Position numbers and translations under genes: made by a program
Shown: positions 1-9,023 of the stretch, piece after piece
Layout of the letters: every line of letters starts with the position of its first letter
Position numbering within the stretch: position 1 is the first letter of the stretch
Notes under the pieces: model-generated
The model's database searches: none
Told to the model about the DNA's origin: nothing
The model's input: the letters and a program-made list of their open reading frames with translations, nothing else
Assembly (NCBI GenBank): GCA_963823045.1
Contig: CAWGKA010000007.1
Coordinates: forward strand, 1-64,000
DNA length: 64,000 nucleotides
Source of the DNA: JADLGL01 sp963823045
GTDB lineage: Bacteria; Pseudomonadota; Alphaproteobacteria; Rhizobiales; Kaistiaceae
Direction of reading: 5' to 3'

Positions 1-50
1 TGTCGGGCATCGGAGCACCGTTTCCTGTCGAAGCGCTTCGCAAAGGGTCG

Positions 51-974
51 CTAGGCGGCCTTGCGGCTCCGGGTGGCCGGCTTCTTCTCGTCCGACTTTG
101 CCTTGGTGCTCTTGGCCGACGACTTCTTCGTCGTCGAGGCCGATTTCGCCGCCGTCTTCTTGGTGGGGCGCGACTTGGAGCCGGACGACTTGCTTTCGCC
201 GACAGCCATCGACTTCTTCAGCGCGTCCATCAGATTGATGACCTGGGCTCCGACCTCGGGCTCGTCGATCTCTTCGAGAGGGCGATCCTCGATCTTGGCC
301 TCGATGAGCTCGCGCAATGCGATCTCATACGGGTCCTTGAAGGCCTTCATATCGAGAGGCTTGGTCTTCCGCTTGATCAGCTCCTCGGCCATCGTCTTCA
401 GCTCTTCTTCGGGCTGGACATCGGGCACCTCGGCGTAGAACTGATCGGCCTTGTTGATCTCGTCGGCGTAGCGCAGCGTCTCGATGGCAAGGCCTTTGCC
501 GTGAGGGCGAAGGCACACGATGCTCGACTTGCCGCGAACGACGAGCTGGCCGAGACCGACCTTGCCCGTCTCCTTCAGCGCATCGCGAAGGACGACATAG
601 GCTTCGCCGGCAACTTCATCCTCGTCGGGCGCGACGTAGAGCGGCTTCTCGAAATAGACCGGGTCGATCTCGTCCTCGTCAACGAACTGAACGAGATCGA
701 TCGTGCGCTTCGCCTCGAGCTTGACGTTGTCGATCTCGTCATCGTCGAACAGAACGTATTTGCCCTTTTCGACCTCGTAGCCGCGCACGATGTCATCGGC
801 ATCGACGGCGCCGACGCCGGGGACGACCTTCTCGTAGCGGATCCGCTTGCCGGTCGGCTTGTGGATCTGGTTGAACGAGACCCTCGCCGCCGTCTTCGTG
901 GCGGAGAAAACCTGGACCGGGATGGAAACCAGGGCCAGCCTGATCTGCCCCGACCAATACGCACGCGCCGGCAT
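51..974 (-). CDS. ku: Ku protein, non-homologous end joining
   Basis: Bacterial Ku homodimer that binds DNA double-strand ends and recruits ligase D for end joining. The 307-residue product opens with the typical MPARAYWSGQIRLALVSIPV stretch and keeps the Ku core barrel over about residues 1-250. After about residue 255 it has a Lys/Ser/Ala/Thr-rich basic tail, as in extended bacterial Ku proteins whose tail contacts DNA. Length is normal for the family. No ligD lies in the window. The gene points away from uvrA, leaving a 264-bp divergent spacer. Family assignment is firm; interaction partners are inferred from the family. Confidence 0.96.
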   Translation of the reverse strand: MPARAYWSGQIRLALVSIPVQVFSATKTAARVSFNQIHKPTGKRIRYEKVVPGVGAVDADDIVRGYEVEKGKYVLFDDDEIDNVKLEAKRTIDLVQFVDEDEIDPVYFEKPLYVAPDEDEVAGEAYVVLRDALKETGKVGLGQLVVRGKSSIVCLRPHGKGLAIETLRYADEINKADQFYAEVPDVQPEEELKTMAEELIKRKTKPLDMKAFKDPYEIALRELIEAKIEDRPLEEIDEPEVGAQVINLMDALKKSMAVGESKSSGSKSRPTKKTAAKSASTTKKSSAKSTKAKSDEKKPATRSRKAA

Positions 975-1238
975 TTCTGCCTCCTACTCAACACCCTGTC
1001 GGATGGCGCGCGGACGCCGACCCCATCCGCTCGCCTATCCCTGATTCCCTCGCGAGAGCGTTAATTTGTCAAGTCACGCGCGTTTTGTTTGTCGCGATGG
1101 CATGAACCGAATACGAAAAGACCCGCGGCCCGGAGCGTTTCCGATCCCGCTTTCGAGCCGATTGACTGATGCGCCGTTCGCTTTATGTTCCGCAACTGGC
1201 GTCTGGCAACTCGGCACGCCATATGCTGGACTTCGGCC

Positions 1239-4100
1239 ATGCAGAAATTCATCTCCATTCGCGGCGCGCGCGAGCACAATCTCAAGAACGTCGATCTCGA
1301 CCTGCCGCGCGACAAGTTGATCGTGTTCACCGGCCTGTCGGGCTCCGGCAAGTCGTCGCTCGCCTTCGACACGATCTATGCCGAGGGCCAGCGGCGCTAT
1401 GTCGAAAGCCTGTCGGCCTATGCGCGCCAGTTCCTGGAGATGATGCAGAAGCCGGACGTCGACCAGATCGACGGCCTGTCGCCCGCCATCTCGATCGAAC
1501 AGAAGACGACCTCGCGCAATCCGCGTTCGACGGTCGGCACCGTCACCGAAATCTACGACTATCTCCGCCTGCTCTTCGCCCGCGTCGGCATCCCCTATTC
1601 GCCGGCGACCGGCCTGCCGATCGAGAGCCAGACGGTGAGCCAGATGGTCGACCGCACGCTGGCACTGCCGGAGGGGACGCGGCTCTATCTGCTGGCGCCG
1701 ATCGTGCGCGACCGAAAAGGCGAGTACCGCAAGGAGCTCGCCGAACTGCAGAAGCGCGGCTTCCAGCGCGTGAAGATCGACGGCACCTTCTACGAGATCG
1801 CCGAGACCCCTGCCCTCGACAAGAAGCTGAAGCATTCGATCGACGTCGTCGTCGACCGCATCGTCGTCCGCGCCGACATTGCCGCGCGCCTGGCGGATTC
1901 GTTCCAGACCGCGCTCGAACTCGCCGACGGCATCGCCATTGCCGAGATGGCCGACGCTAAGAAGGGCGACCCTGAACGCATCACCTTCTCGGAGAAATTC
2001 GCCTGCCCGGTTTCCGGCTTCACCATAGCCGAGATCGAGCCGCGGCTCTTCTCGTTCAACAATCCGGCCGGCGCCTGTCCGGTGTGCGACGGTCTCGGCA
2101 CGGAGCAGACGGTCGACCCGGCGCTGATCGTTCCGGACGAGGATTTGACGCTGCGCGCCGGCGCGATTGCGCCGTGGTCGAAATCGACCTCGCCCTATTA
2201 TGTGCAGACGCTCGAAGCACTGGCGCGGCAGTTCAAGTTTTCGCTGGCGAAGCCGTGGAAGGAGCTGCCCGAAGCGGCGCGAAACGTCATCCTCTACGGC
2301 TCCGGCAAGGAGTCCGTGACCTTCACCTATGAAGACGGGCTCCGCCGCTACGACACGAAGAAGCCGTTCGAAGGCGTCATCCCCAATCTCGAAAGGCGCT
2401 GGAAGGAAACCGAATCCTCGTGGATGCGCGAGGAGATCGAACGCTATTTCACCGCCGTGGATTGCGAGGCCTGCCGCGGCTACCGCCTGAAGCCGGAAGC
2501 GCTGGCGGTAAAGATCGACGGCAAGCATATCGGCGAGGTCTCGGAGCTCTCCATCCGCAACGCCGCGCATTGGGCCGAAGAGCTGCCGGCGCGCCTTTCG
2601 CCCAAGCACAATGAGATCGCCTCGCGCATCCTGAAGGAAATCCGCGAGCGGCTGCAGTTCCTCGTCGATGTCGGCCTCGACTATCTGACGATGGCGCGGA
2701 AGGCGGGTACGCTGTCGGGCGGCGAAGGCCAGCGCATCCGCCTCGCCTCGCAGATCGGCTCAGGTCTCACCGGCGTGCTCTACGTGCTCGACGAGCCGTC
2801 GATCGGCCTGCATCAGCGCGACAATGACCGGCTGCTGGCGACGCTTCGCCATCTGCGCGATCTCGGCAACACGGTCCTCGTCGTCGAGCATGACGAGGAC
2901 GCGATCCGCACCGCCGACTACGTCGTCGATATCGGCCCGGCCGCCGGCATCCATGGCGGCGAAGTCACCGCCGAGGGCACGCCGGCCGAAGTCATGGCGA
3001 ACCCGAAATCGCTGACCGGCCGCTATCTCACCGGCGCGCTGGCGATCGAGGTGCCGGAGAAGCGGCGGAAGACGACCAAGGCGCGGTCGCTGAAGATCAC
3101 CGGCGCGTCGGGCAACAACCTCAAATCGATTTCGGCGTCGATCCCGATCGGCGCGTTCACGGCGGTCACCGGCGTCTCCGGCGGCGGCAAGTCCACATTC
3201 CTCATCGACACCGTCTACAAGGCCGCGGCGCGGCGGCTCAACGGCGCGCGCGAGGCGCCCTCACCCTACGATGCGATCGAAGGCCTGGAGCATCTCGACA
3301 AGGTCATCGATATCGACCAGTCGCCGATCGGGCGCTCGCCGCGCTCGAATCCGGCGACCTATACAGGCGCGTTCACCCCGATCCGCGAATGGTTCGCCGG
3401 CCTCCCCGAAGCGAAAGCGCGCGGCTACAAGCCGGGCCGCTTCTCGTTCAACGTCAAGGGTGGACGATGCGAAGCCTGCCAGGGCGACGGCGTCATCAAG
3501 ATCGAGATGCACTTCCTGCCGGACGTCTATGTCACCTGCGACGTCTGCAAGGGCGCGCGCTACAATCGCGAGACGCTGGAGGTGAAGTTCAAGGGGAAGT
3601 CCATCGCCGACGTTCTCGACATGACGGTCGAGGAAGGCGCGCAGTTCTTCGCCGCCGTGCCGGCGATCCGCGACAAGATGGAGACGCTGGAGCGCGTCGG
3701 CCTCGGCTACATCAAGGTCGGCCAGCAGGCGAACACGCTGTCAGGCGGCGAGGCGCAGCGCGTGAAGCTGTCGAAGGAGCTGTCGCGCCGGGCGACCGGG
3801 CGGACGCTCTACATCCTCGACGAGCCGACCACCGGCCTCCATTTCCACGACGTCGCCAAGCTCCTCGAAGTGCTGCATGAGTTGGTGGCGCAGGGGAACA
3901 CCGTCGTCGTCATCGAGCACAATCTCGAAGTCATCAAGACGGCCGACTGGATCATCGATCTCGGCCCCGATGGCGGCGACCGCGGCGGCGAGGTCGTCGC
4001 CGCCGGCACGCCCGAACAGATCGCCGAAGTGAAGGCCAGCTACACCGGCCATTTCCTCAAGCCGGTGCTGGAACGCCGCCGCATCGAGGCGGCGGAGTAG
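1239..4100 (+). CDS. uvrA: Excinuclease ABC subunit A
   Basis: Damage-recognition ATPase of UvrABC nucleotide excision repair, 953 residues from the start chosen here. The frame is open to 1185, but homologues begin at MQKFISIRG, so the ATG at 1239 is preferred. First Walker A GLSGSGKSS lies near residue 32 and first signature LSGGEGQRIRLA near 490. The second Walker A near 645 reads GVSGGGKST, where most UvrA proteins have GVSGSGKST. Second signature LSGGEAQRVKLS is near 833. Zinc-binding Cys pairs are visible near residues 279 (CPVC), 408 (CEAC) and 743-770 (CEAC...CDVC). It ends 4 bp before the PPK2 reading frame. Confidence 0.98.
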   Translation: MQKFISIRGAREHNLKNVDLDLPRDKLIVFTGLSGSGKSSLAFDTIYAEGQRRYVESLSAYARQFLEMMQKPDVDQIDGLSPAISIEQKTTSRNPRSTVGTVTEIYDYLRLLFARVGIPYSPATGLPIESQTVSQMVDRTLALPEGTRLYLLAPIVRDRKGEYRKELAELQKRGFQRVKIDGTFYEIAETPALDKKLKHSIDVVVDRIVVRADIAARLADSFQTALELADGIAIAEMADAKKGDPERITFSEKFACPVSGFTIAEIEPRLFSFNNPAGACPVCDGLGTEQTVDPALIVPDEDLTLRAGAIAPWSKSTSPYYVQTLEALARQFKFSLAKPWKELPEAARNVILYGSGKESVTFTYEDGLRRYDTKKPFEGVIPNLERRWKETESSWMREEIERYFTAVDCEACRGYRLKPEALAVKIDGKHIGEVSELSIRNAAHWAEELPARLSPKHNEIASRILKEIRERLQFLVDVGLDYLTMARKAGTLSGGEGQRIRLASQIGSGLTGVLYVLDEPSIGLHQRDNDRLLATLRHLRDLGNTVLVVEHDEDAIRTADYVVDIGPAAGIHGGEVTAEGTPAEVMANPKSLTGRYLTGALAIEVPEKRRKTTKARSLKITGASGNNLKSISASIPIGAFTAVTGVSGGGKSTFLIDTVYKAAARRLNGAREAPSPYDAIEGLEHLDKVIDIDQSPIGRSPRSNPATYTGAFTPIREWFAGLPEAKARGYKPGRFSFNVKGGRCEACQGDGVIKIEMHFLPDVYVTCDVCKGARYNRETLEVKFKGKSIADVLDMTVEEGAQFFAAVPAIRDKMETLERVGLGYIKVGQQANTLSGGEAQRVKLSKELSRRATGRTLYILDEPTTGLHFHDVAKLLEVLHELVAQGNTVVVIEHNLEVIKTADWIIDLGPDGGDRGGEVVAAGTPEQIAEVKASYTGHFLKPVLERRRIEAAE

Positions 4101-4104
4101 ACCG

Positions 4105-4912
4105 TTGGCTGACTCCCCCTACCTCATCACCCCGGGTTCGCCTTCCCGCCTCGCCGAGCGGCCGACGGCCACCGATGATGGCCTTGCCGACAAGGACGCC
4201 GGCGAGAAGCGGCTGCGCGAGGACGGCGCGGCGATCAGCGATTTGCAGGAGCGGCTTTATGCCGAGGGCCGTCGGGCGCTGCTTGTCGTGCTGCAGGGCA
4301 CCGATACGTCGGGCAAGGACGGCACGGTGCGTCATGTCTTCCGGCAGACCAGCCCGCTTGGCATCTCCGTCACCGGCTTCGGCAAGCCGACCAGCCACGA
4401 GCTTGCGCATGATTATCTGTGGCGCATCCACAAGGCAGCGCCGCGGCGCGGCACGATCGGCATTTTCAACCGCTCGCATTACGAGGACGTGCTGGTCGTT
4501 CGCGTCGAGGAACTCGCGCCCGCGCGCGCGGTCGAGAAACGCTACGACCAGATCAACGCCTTCGAGAAGACGCTGACCGAGAACGGCACGACGATCCTCA
4601 AATTCATGCTGCACATCTCGAAGCCCGAGCAGCGCGACCGGCTGCAAGCGCGGCTCGACAATGCCTGCAAAACACTGGAAGTTCAACCCGGCGGACCTCG
4701 AGGCGCGCGACCGCTGGAACGAATATCTGGTCGCCTATGAGACGATGCTGGACCGCTGCTCGACCGAATGGGCGCCATGGTTCGTCGTCCCCTCCGACCA
4801 CAAATGGGCGCGCAACGCGATCGTCGCTTCGATCGTCCGGCAGACGCTAGAGGCGATGAACCCGCAGCCGCACCAGCCGGATTGGGATCCGAAGGACTTC
4901 AAGGTCGACTAG
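4105..4912 (+). pseudogene. ppk2: Polyphosphate kinase 2 (PPK2 family), frameshifted
   Basis: PPK2 enzymes transfer phosphate between polyphosphate and nucleotides. The first frame (from a TTG at 4105) carries the Walker-A-like LQGTDTSGKDGTVRH and the FNRSHYEDVLVVRV segment. It loses the family after RLQARLDN. The second frame resumes with KHWKFNPADLE and STEWAPWFVVPSDHKWARN, the normal PPK2 C-terminus. One surplus base at about 4661-4664 separates them; deleting it gives 269 codons, i.e. a full 268-aa PPK2. I read this as a complete gene with a one-base insertion, either sequence error or recent mutation. The TTG start is uncertain. It follows uvrA closely and may be co-transcribed. Confidence 0.88.
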
Positions 4913-5144
4913 GCCTCCTGAGCGGTTTCGAGTCGCCCGGCCGTTCTGCCTCACAAACAGTCACGCCCAGCTAACAGGCACACATGTTTCGTGAGATCGC
5001 CAAGAGTGGCAGAACATGACGGTTTCGAGGCGATCGATTTGCACACTCCGCAAGTCAGCTATGCATTTGCGGACCTCCCCCTCATGCGTAGGGCGCGTAT
5101 ATTTGGTCAAGCAAACGGAGACGGTGGCCAACCCCGTTTTCCAG

Positions 5145-5263
5145 GCACCCAGCGACAGGGGCTCTCCCTCCCTCCCCCTGCGCCAGGCGGCGTCAATCCT
5201 CCCCGGTTGACGCTCTATTGAGAACGCCCCACCAATCTCCTCCCTGGTGGGGCGTTCGCTTTT
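5145..5263 (+). ncRNA. Candidate trans-acting sRNA with CU-rich (anti-SD) hairpin loops, alpha-r14-like
   Basis: Three consecutive hairpins each expose a C/U-rich loop complementary to Shine-Dalgarno sequences. Hairpin 1 pairs 5156-5161 with 5175-5180, extended by GCG/CGC across a bulge, with a loop of repeated CTCCC. Hairpin 2 pairs CGTCAA 5191-5196 with TTGACG 5207-5212, loop TCCTCCCCGG. Hairpin 3 is a perfect 13-bp stem, 5222-5234 with 5245-5257, loop ATCTCCTCCC, followed by GCTTTT, so it also looks like the Rho-independent terminator. This layout matches what is known of rhizobial alpha-r14 (NfeR1-type) sRNAs. The 5' end is a guess; a fourth CCTCCCCC-loop hairpin sits upstream at 5059-5091. 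No convincing protein is encoded here. Confidence 0.6.
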
Positions 5264-5271
5264 CCAGGCCT

Positions 5272-5297
5272 AGCCCCGCTTCGGCGGGGCTTTTTTT
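5272..5297 (+). terminator. Rho-independent terminator
   Basis: Perfect 8-bp stem AGCCCCGC (5272-5279) and GCGGGGCT (5284-5291) with a TTCG loop, followed by an unbroken T run to 5297. It works on the plus strand, so it backs up the sRNA candidate's own terminator and shields the convergent gene that ends at 5303. Confidence 0.85.
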
Positions 5298-5302
5298 ATG
5301 CG

Positions 5303-6203
5303 CTACCGTGCGGCGAAATGCGCTGCGTGGTCGATGGCGAAATGGATGAAGCTGCGCGGCGATCGCCCGACCAGCGCCTGGAACGGTCCGGTATCGACAG
5401 CGCCGAACCAGCCTTCTCCGGCCTCGCGATAGACGGCCTTGAGCATGTCCGGCACTCCGAGTTCGGCGCAGCGTGCAACGAATGCCTCCGCGCCGTCGAT
5501 ATGCGTGATCGCGCGTTCCCCGACCGTGGACAGGATGTCGGCGATTTCGGCCGCGGTGACGGATGCGCTGCCGGTCAGCTCATAGGCCTTGCCGTTATGT
5601 GCGGCACGCTCGTCCCCACCCGTCATGATGAGGGCAAGGCCCATCGCGGCGATGTCGCGGCAATCGAGAAAAGCGATCTTCGCCGCGCCGGTGGGAAGGA
5701 AGAACCGGTCTGCGCCGGCAACGTAGAGACCCGGCGACATCGTGAAGTGCTGGGCGAAGATCGTCGGCCGGATCGCGGTGTAGGGGACGCCGCTCTCGCG
5801 GAGCGCCCTTTCCCCGGCGCCGTGGCGCTCGGGAATGGCTTGCGGCTCGCCGACAGGCTCGCGCGCGCCGGTGACGCTAACCTTGACGATGTAGCTGACA
5901 CCGGCGGCCTTGGCGGCTTCCGCCATCCTGGCGTGCCAACCGGCCATGTCGGGAATGAACGGCGGAAATCAGCATGATCGCGTCGACCCCCGCCATCGCC
6001 TCGGCCAATGCCGCCGGGTCGTCCTCGTCGAGGGCAACTGGTGAGAAGCGATCGGGCGCCAACCGGCGCAGCAAACCGGCGCGGCCGCCGGACGGGTCGC
6101 GCGTTGCAAAACGCAGCGACGGCCGCCTGGGATGAACCGCGCAAAGCTGAGCGAACTCGGTGCCGATCTTGCCGGTTCCCCCGGTGACAAGGATCGTCGT
6201 CAT
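5303..6203 (-). pseudogene. NmrA-like NAD(P)-binding SDR family protein, frameshifted
   Basis: Atypical short-chain dehydrogenase/NmrA-like protein of unknown substrate. The N-terminal frame starts MTTILVTGGTGKIGTEFA, a Rossmann GxxGxxG motif, and runs to AGVDAIMLIS. The remainder (PFIPDMAGWHARMAEAAKAAG...) is in the neighbouring frame and includes YTAIRPTIFAQHF, as expected for the family. One surplus base at about 5962-5964 separates the two; removing it gives 300 codons and an intact 299-aa protein. It is convergent with the sRNA candidate and divergent from trmFO. Function cannot be narrowed beyond a possible redox sensor or NADPH-dependent reductase. Confidence 0.82.
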
Positions 6204-6368
6204 GCGTTCCTCCCCTTCTGTCGCCGTTGGTCGCAGAAACGTACCCCCGGCGTTCTGCGGTCACTATACCGCGTCACATCGCCGGAGCAGGGTCTGTCGT
6301 TCGAGGCGCGTCCCATGAGCGTTTCGAGGGCGATTGAGCCCGTCATCGCCAGGCATTAGGTTGCCGCC

Positions 6369-7757
6369 ATGACCACATCCCCCATCCATGTCATTGGCGG
6401 CGGACTCGCCGGCTCCGAGGCCGCCTGGCAGATCGCCCGGGCCGGCGTTCCCGTCGTGCTCCACGAGATGCGCCCGGAGCGCGCCACGCCAGCGCATCAG
6501 ACCGACGGCCTCGCCGAACTCGTCTGCTCCAACTCTTTCCGCTCCGACGACGCCCTCACCAGCGCCGTCGGCCTGCTTCACGAGGAGATGCGGCGCGCAG
6601 GCTCGCTGATCATGAGCATGGGCGACGCGCATCGGCTGCCCGCCGGATCGGCGCTCGCCGTCGACCGCGAGGGCTTCTCGGCCGCCGTCGGCGCCGCGAT
6701 CGAGGCCGAGCCGCTGATCACGATTGCACGCGGCGAGGTAGCCGGCCTGCCGGCCGCCGAATGGGACAGCGTGATCGTCGCCACTGGGCCGCTGACCTCG
6801 CCCGATCTCGCCAAGGCGATCACCGACCTCACCGGCGAGGACGCCCTCGCCTTTTTCGATGCCATCGCGCCGATCGTGCAATATGAGACGATCGACCAGA
6901 GCATCGCCTGGTTCCAGTCGCGCTACGACAAGCCGGGCCCGGGCGGCACCGGGCGCGACTATCTCAACTGCCCGCTCGACCGCGACCAATATGAGGCCTT
7001 CATCGACGCCGTTCTCGAAGGTGAGAAGACGCCGTTTCACGAGTGGGAAGGCACGCCCTATTTCGACGGCTGCCTGCCGATCGAGGTGATGGCCGAGCGC
7101 GGACGCGAGACGCTGCGCCACGGACCGATGAAGCCTGTCGGCCTCACCAATGCCCACCGGCCCGACGTGAAGCCCTACGCCGTCGTGCAGCTTCGCCAGG
7201 ACAACGCGCTTGGCACGCTGTGGAATATGGTCGGCTTCCAGACGAAGCTGCGCTACCGCGAACAGCTTCGCGTCTTCCGCATGATCCCCGGACTTGAGAA
7301 CGCCGAGTTCGCGCGGCTCGGCGGCCTTCACCGCAATACCTATCTCAACTCGCCGAAGCTGCTCGACGGCACGCTGCGCCTGAAAGCGATGCCTCGGCTC
7401 CGCTTTGCCGGCCAGATCACCGGCTGCGAGGGCTATGTCGAGTTTGCCGCGATCGGGCTCCTCGCCGGCCGTTTCGCCGCGGCCGAACGGCTTGGCGTTG
7501 AGCCGGCAGCGCCGCCAGCGACGACGGCCTTCGGCGCGCTGTTGGCGCACATTACCGGCGGCCATCGCTATGCAGACGAACCCGGCAAGCGGTCCTTCCA
7601 GCCGATGAACATCAATTTCGGTCTCTTCCCGGAAGTCGAAGTGCCGAAGGGCAGGAAGGCCGAGCGCGGCGCCGCGAAGAAACATGCCATTTCCGCCCGC
7701 GCCCTCGCCGATCTCGAAAGCTGGCTCGGCGATAGCAAGCGTATCGCCGCGGAGTAA
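6369..7757 (+). CDS. trmFO: Methylenetetrahydrofolate-tRNA-(uracil-5-)-methyltransferase TrmFO
   Basis: Folate- and FAD-dependent enzyme that makes 5-methyluridine at position 54 of tRNA. The 462-aa protein begins with the FAD-binding HVIGGGLAGSEAAWQIA near residue 8. It keeps CSNSFRSDD near residue 55 and the AGQITGCEGYVE segment near 345. Length and end are normal. It stops exactly where the convergent synthase-like gene ends, so the two 3' ends abut. It is a stand-alone gene with no promoter I could define. Confidence 0.97.
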   Translation: MTTSPIHVIGGGLAGSEAAWQIARAGVPVVLHEMRPERATPAHQTDGLAELVCSNSFRSDDALTSAVGLLHEEMRRAGSLIMSMGDAHRLPAGSALAVDREGFSAAVGAAIEAEPLITIARGEVAGLPAAEWDSVIVATGPLTSPDLAKAITDLTGEDALAFFDAIAPIVQYETIDQSIAWFQSRYDKPGPGGTGRDYLNCPLDRDQYEAFIDAVLEGEKTPFHEWEGTPYFDGCLPIEVMAERGRETLRHGPMKPVGLTNAHRPDVKPYAVVQLRQDNALGTLWNMVGFQTKLRYREQLRVFRMIPGLENAEFARLGGLHRNTYLNSPKLLDGTLRLKAMPRLRFAGQITGCEGYVEFAAIGLLAGRFAAAERLGVEPAAPPATTAFGALLAHITGGHRYADEPGKRSFQPMNINFGLFPEVEVPKGRKAERGAAKKHAISARALADLESWLGDSKRIAAE

Positions 7758-8612
7758 TCAGCGCAGCCCTCGCCTCGCCGCACGCCACAAGGCCCATTGA
7801 CGCCCTAGCCGCGACCCGAGCGGCGGCGGATGGAACGGATACAAATGATCGCGGTCAAGGCGGTCGAGATCCGGCCCGACCAACGCCAGCGGCAGGTAGG
7901 CCGGGAGGATCTCCTTCGGCAAAGGCCGGAGCGCAGCAATCGCCTTGGCGAGGTGATCGCGCGCGGTTTGGCGGAACTCGGCCATCGCGCGCTGCAGTTC
8001 CTCCGGCGTCATGTGCAAGGCGAAGATGCTGTCGAGCGTGACGCCGTGGGCGTCGAACCGATCGCGCGGCAGGAAGAGCTGCTTCCGCCTCGTGTCGACG
8101 CCGAAGCGCTGCATGGCGCCACACAGCGCGAGGGCGACGCCGGCATGGCCCGAGGCATCGGCCGACCCGAAATCCTTGCCGTCGGCCAATACAAGCACGG
8201 CAAATTGGACCATCGCAGACGTCGTCTCGCCGGCATAGCCTTCGAAGTCGGCCATGGTCGGCATCGGGTCGTTGTAGAGATCGAAGATGCGCGCCGTCAG
8301 CAATGCGTCGAACGCTGAACGCGGCAGGGCGAACTTGTCGATCGTCTCGAGCAGCGCCTCGGCGAGCGGATTGCCGCCGCTCTCATTGTTGCCGATCGCG
8401 TCGCGCCACCATTGCATGCGGATCTCGCCGAGCGCGGCCTCGCTGACGACGAAGCGGATGCGGGTGATCTCGGTATCGAATGCGTGGAGAGCGTGCAGGT
8501 GTTTGCGTGCCGGCTGCGGCGCGAACAGATCAGCGATGAAGCGATCGCGGTCACGCTCGCGCACGATCGCGGCGGCTTGCTCGTAGGCATCCATCTTATC
8601 GAGATGGGACAA
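7758..8612 (-). CDS. Squalene/phytoene synthase-family protein (NDUFAF6-like)
   Basis: A 284-aa member of the squalene/phytoene synthase fold. Visible features are RKHLHALHAFDTEITRIR near residue 36, QWWRDAI near 67 and YAGETTSAMVQFAV near 125. The canonical first DxxxD prenyl-diphosphate motif is degenerate (FDTEI). This fits the bacterial relatives of NDUFAF6, a complex I assembly factor, better than a carotenoid enzyme, and no isoprenoid genes are nearby. It lies 9 bp from an Mth938-like gene (relative of NDUFAF3) and upstream of secF/secD. A role in respiratory complex assembly is inferred from homology and context, not shown. Confidence 0.83.
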   Translation of the reverse strand: MSHLDKMDAYEQAAAIVRERDRDRFIADLFAPQPARKHLHALHAFDTEITRIRFVVSEAALGEIRMQWWRDAIGNNESGGNPLAEALLETIDKFALPRSAFDALLTARIFDLYNDPMPTMADFEGYAGETTSAMVQFAVLVLADGKDFGSADASGHAGVALALCGAMQRFGVDTRRKQLFLPRDRFDAHGVTLDSIFALHMTPEELQRAMAEFRQTARDHLAKAIAALRPLPKEILPAYLPLALVGPDLDRLDRDHLYPFHPPPLGSRLGRQWALWRAARRGLR

Positions 8613-8621
8613 TTCGGCCGA

Positions 8622-9023
8622 TCAGTCCACTGCGATCAGCGCAGCAGCGACGCGGCGATTCTCGGCCAGGAGCACATTGAAGGTGCGCACCGCCGCGCCC
8701 GTCGACATGGCATCGGACGAAAGACCGGCCTCGCGCAGCCTTGCGATCAGCTCAGGAGGAAGGCGGCGCGGCCCGTCGCCAGCGCCGATCAGCAGGATGT
8801 CGATTTCAGCCGCTTCGTCGAGCGCGCGCTTCAACGCGGCGGCGTCGATGGCCTCAAACGAATCCGGCGGCCAGCCATAGATGCCGCTCGGCAGACACAG
8901 GATAGAACCGCGATGCGACATCTCGGCGAAGCGGAAGCCGCCATTGCCATAGGCATCGATCGGAGCCCGCCCCGGGAAATGCGCCTGCCGGATGACAGTG
9001 CCGGGCGTCGGCCGGCGCGGCAT
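8622..9023 (-). CDS. Mth938/DUF498 domain protein (NDUFAF3-like)
   Basis: Small soluble 133-aa protein of the Mth938-like family. Conserved stretches are IDAYGNGGFRF near residue 21, GSILCLPSGIYGW near 39 and IDILLIGAGDG near 74. The mitochondrial relative NDUFAF3 is a complex I assembly factor, and its bacterial counterparts typically sit beside secDF-yajC, as here. It shares its boundary base with secF and is followed by the NDUFAF6-like gene, forming one minus-strand transcription unit. The molecular activity of the family is unknown. Confidence 0.88.
   Translation of the reverse strand: MPRRPTPGTVIRQAHFPGRAPIDAYGNGGFRFAEMSHRGSILCLPSGIYGWPPDSFEAIDAAALKRALDEAAEIDILLIGAGDGPRRLPPELIARLREAGLSSDAMSTGAAVRTFNVLLAENRRVAAALIAVD

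Noticed and set aside
1074..2609. Long minus-strand open frame opposite uvrA (511 codons)
   Set aside because: It is the antisense of uvrA in high-GC DNA, has no recognisable domain and is rich in Arg/Asp/Ala as such shadows are.
4661..4912. Second independent small PPK2-like gene
   Set aside because: It is the missing C-terminal end of the adjacent PPK2 in the next frame, not a separate gene.
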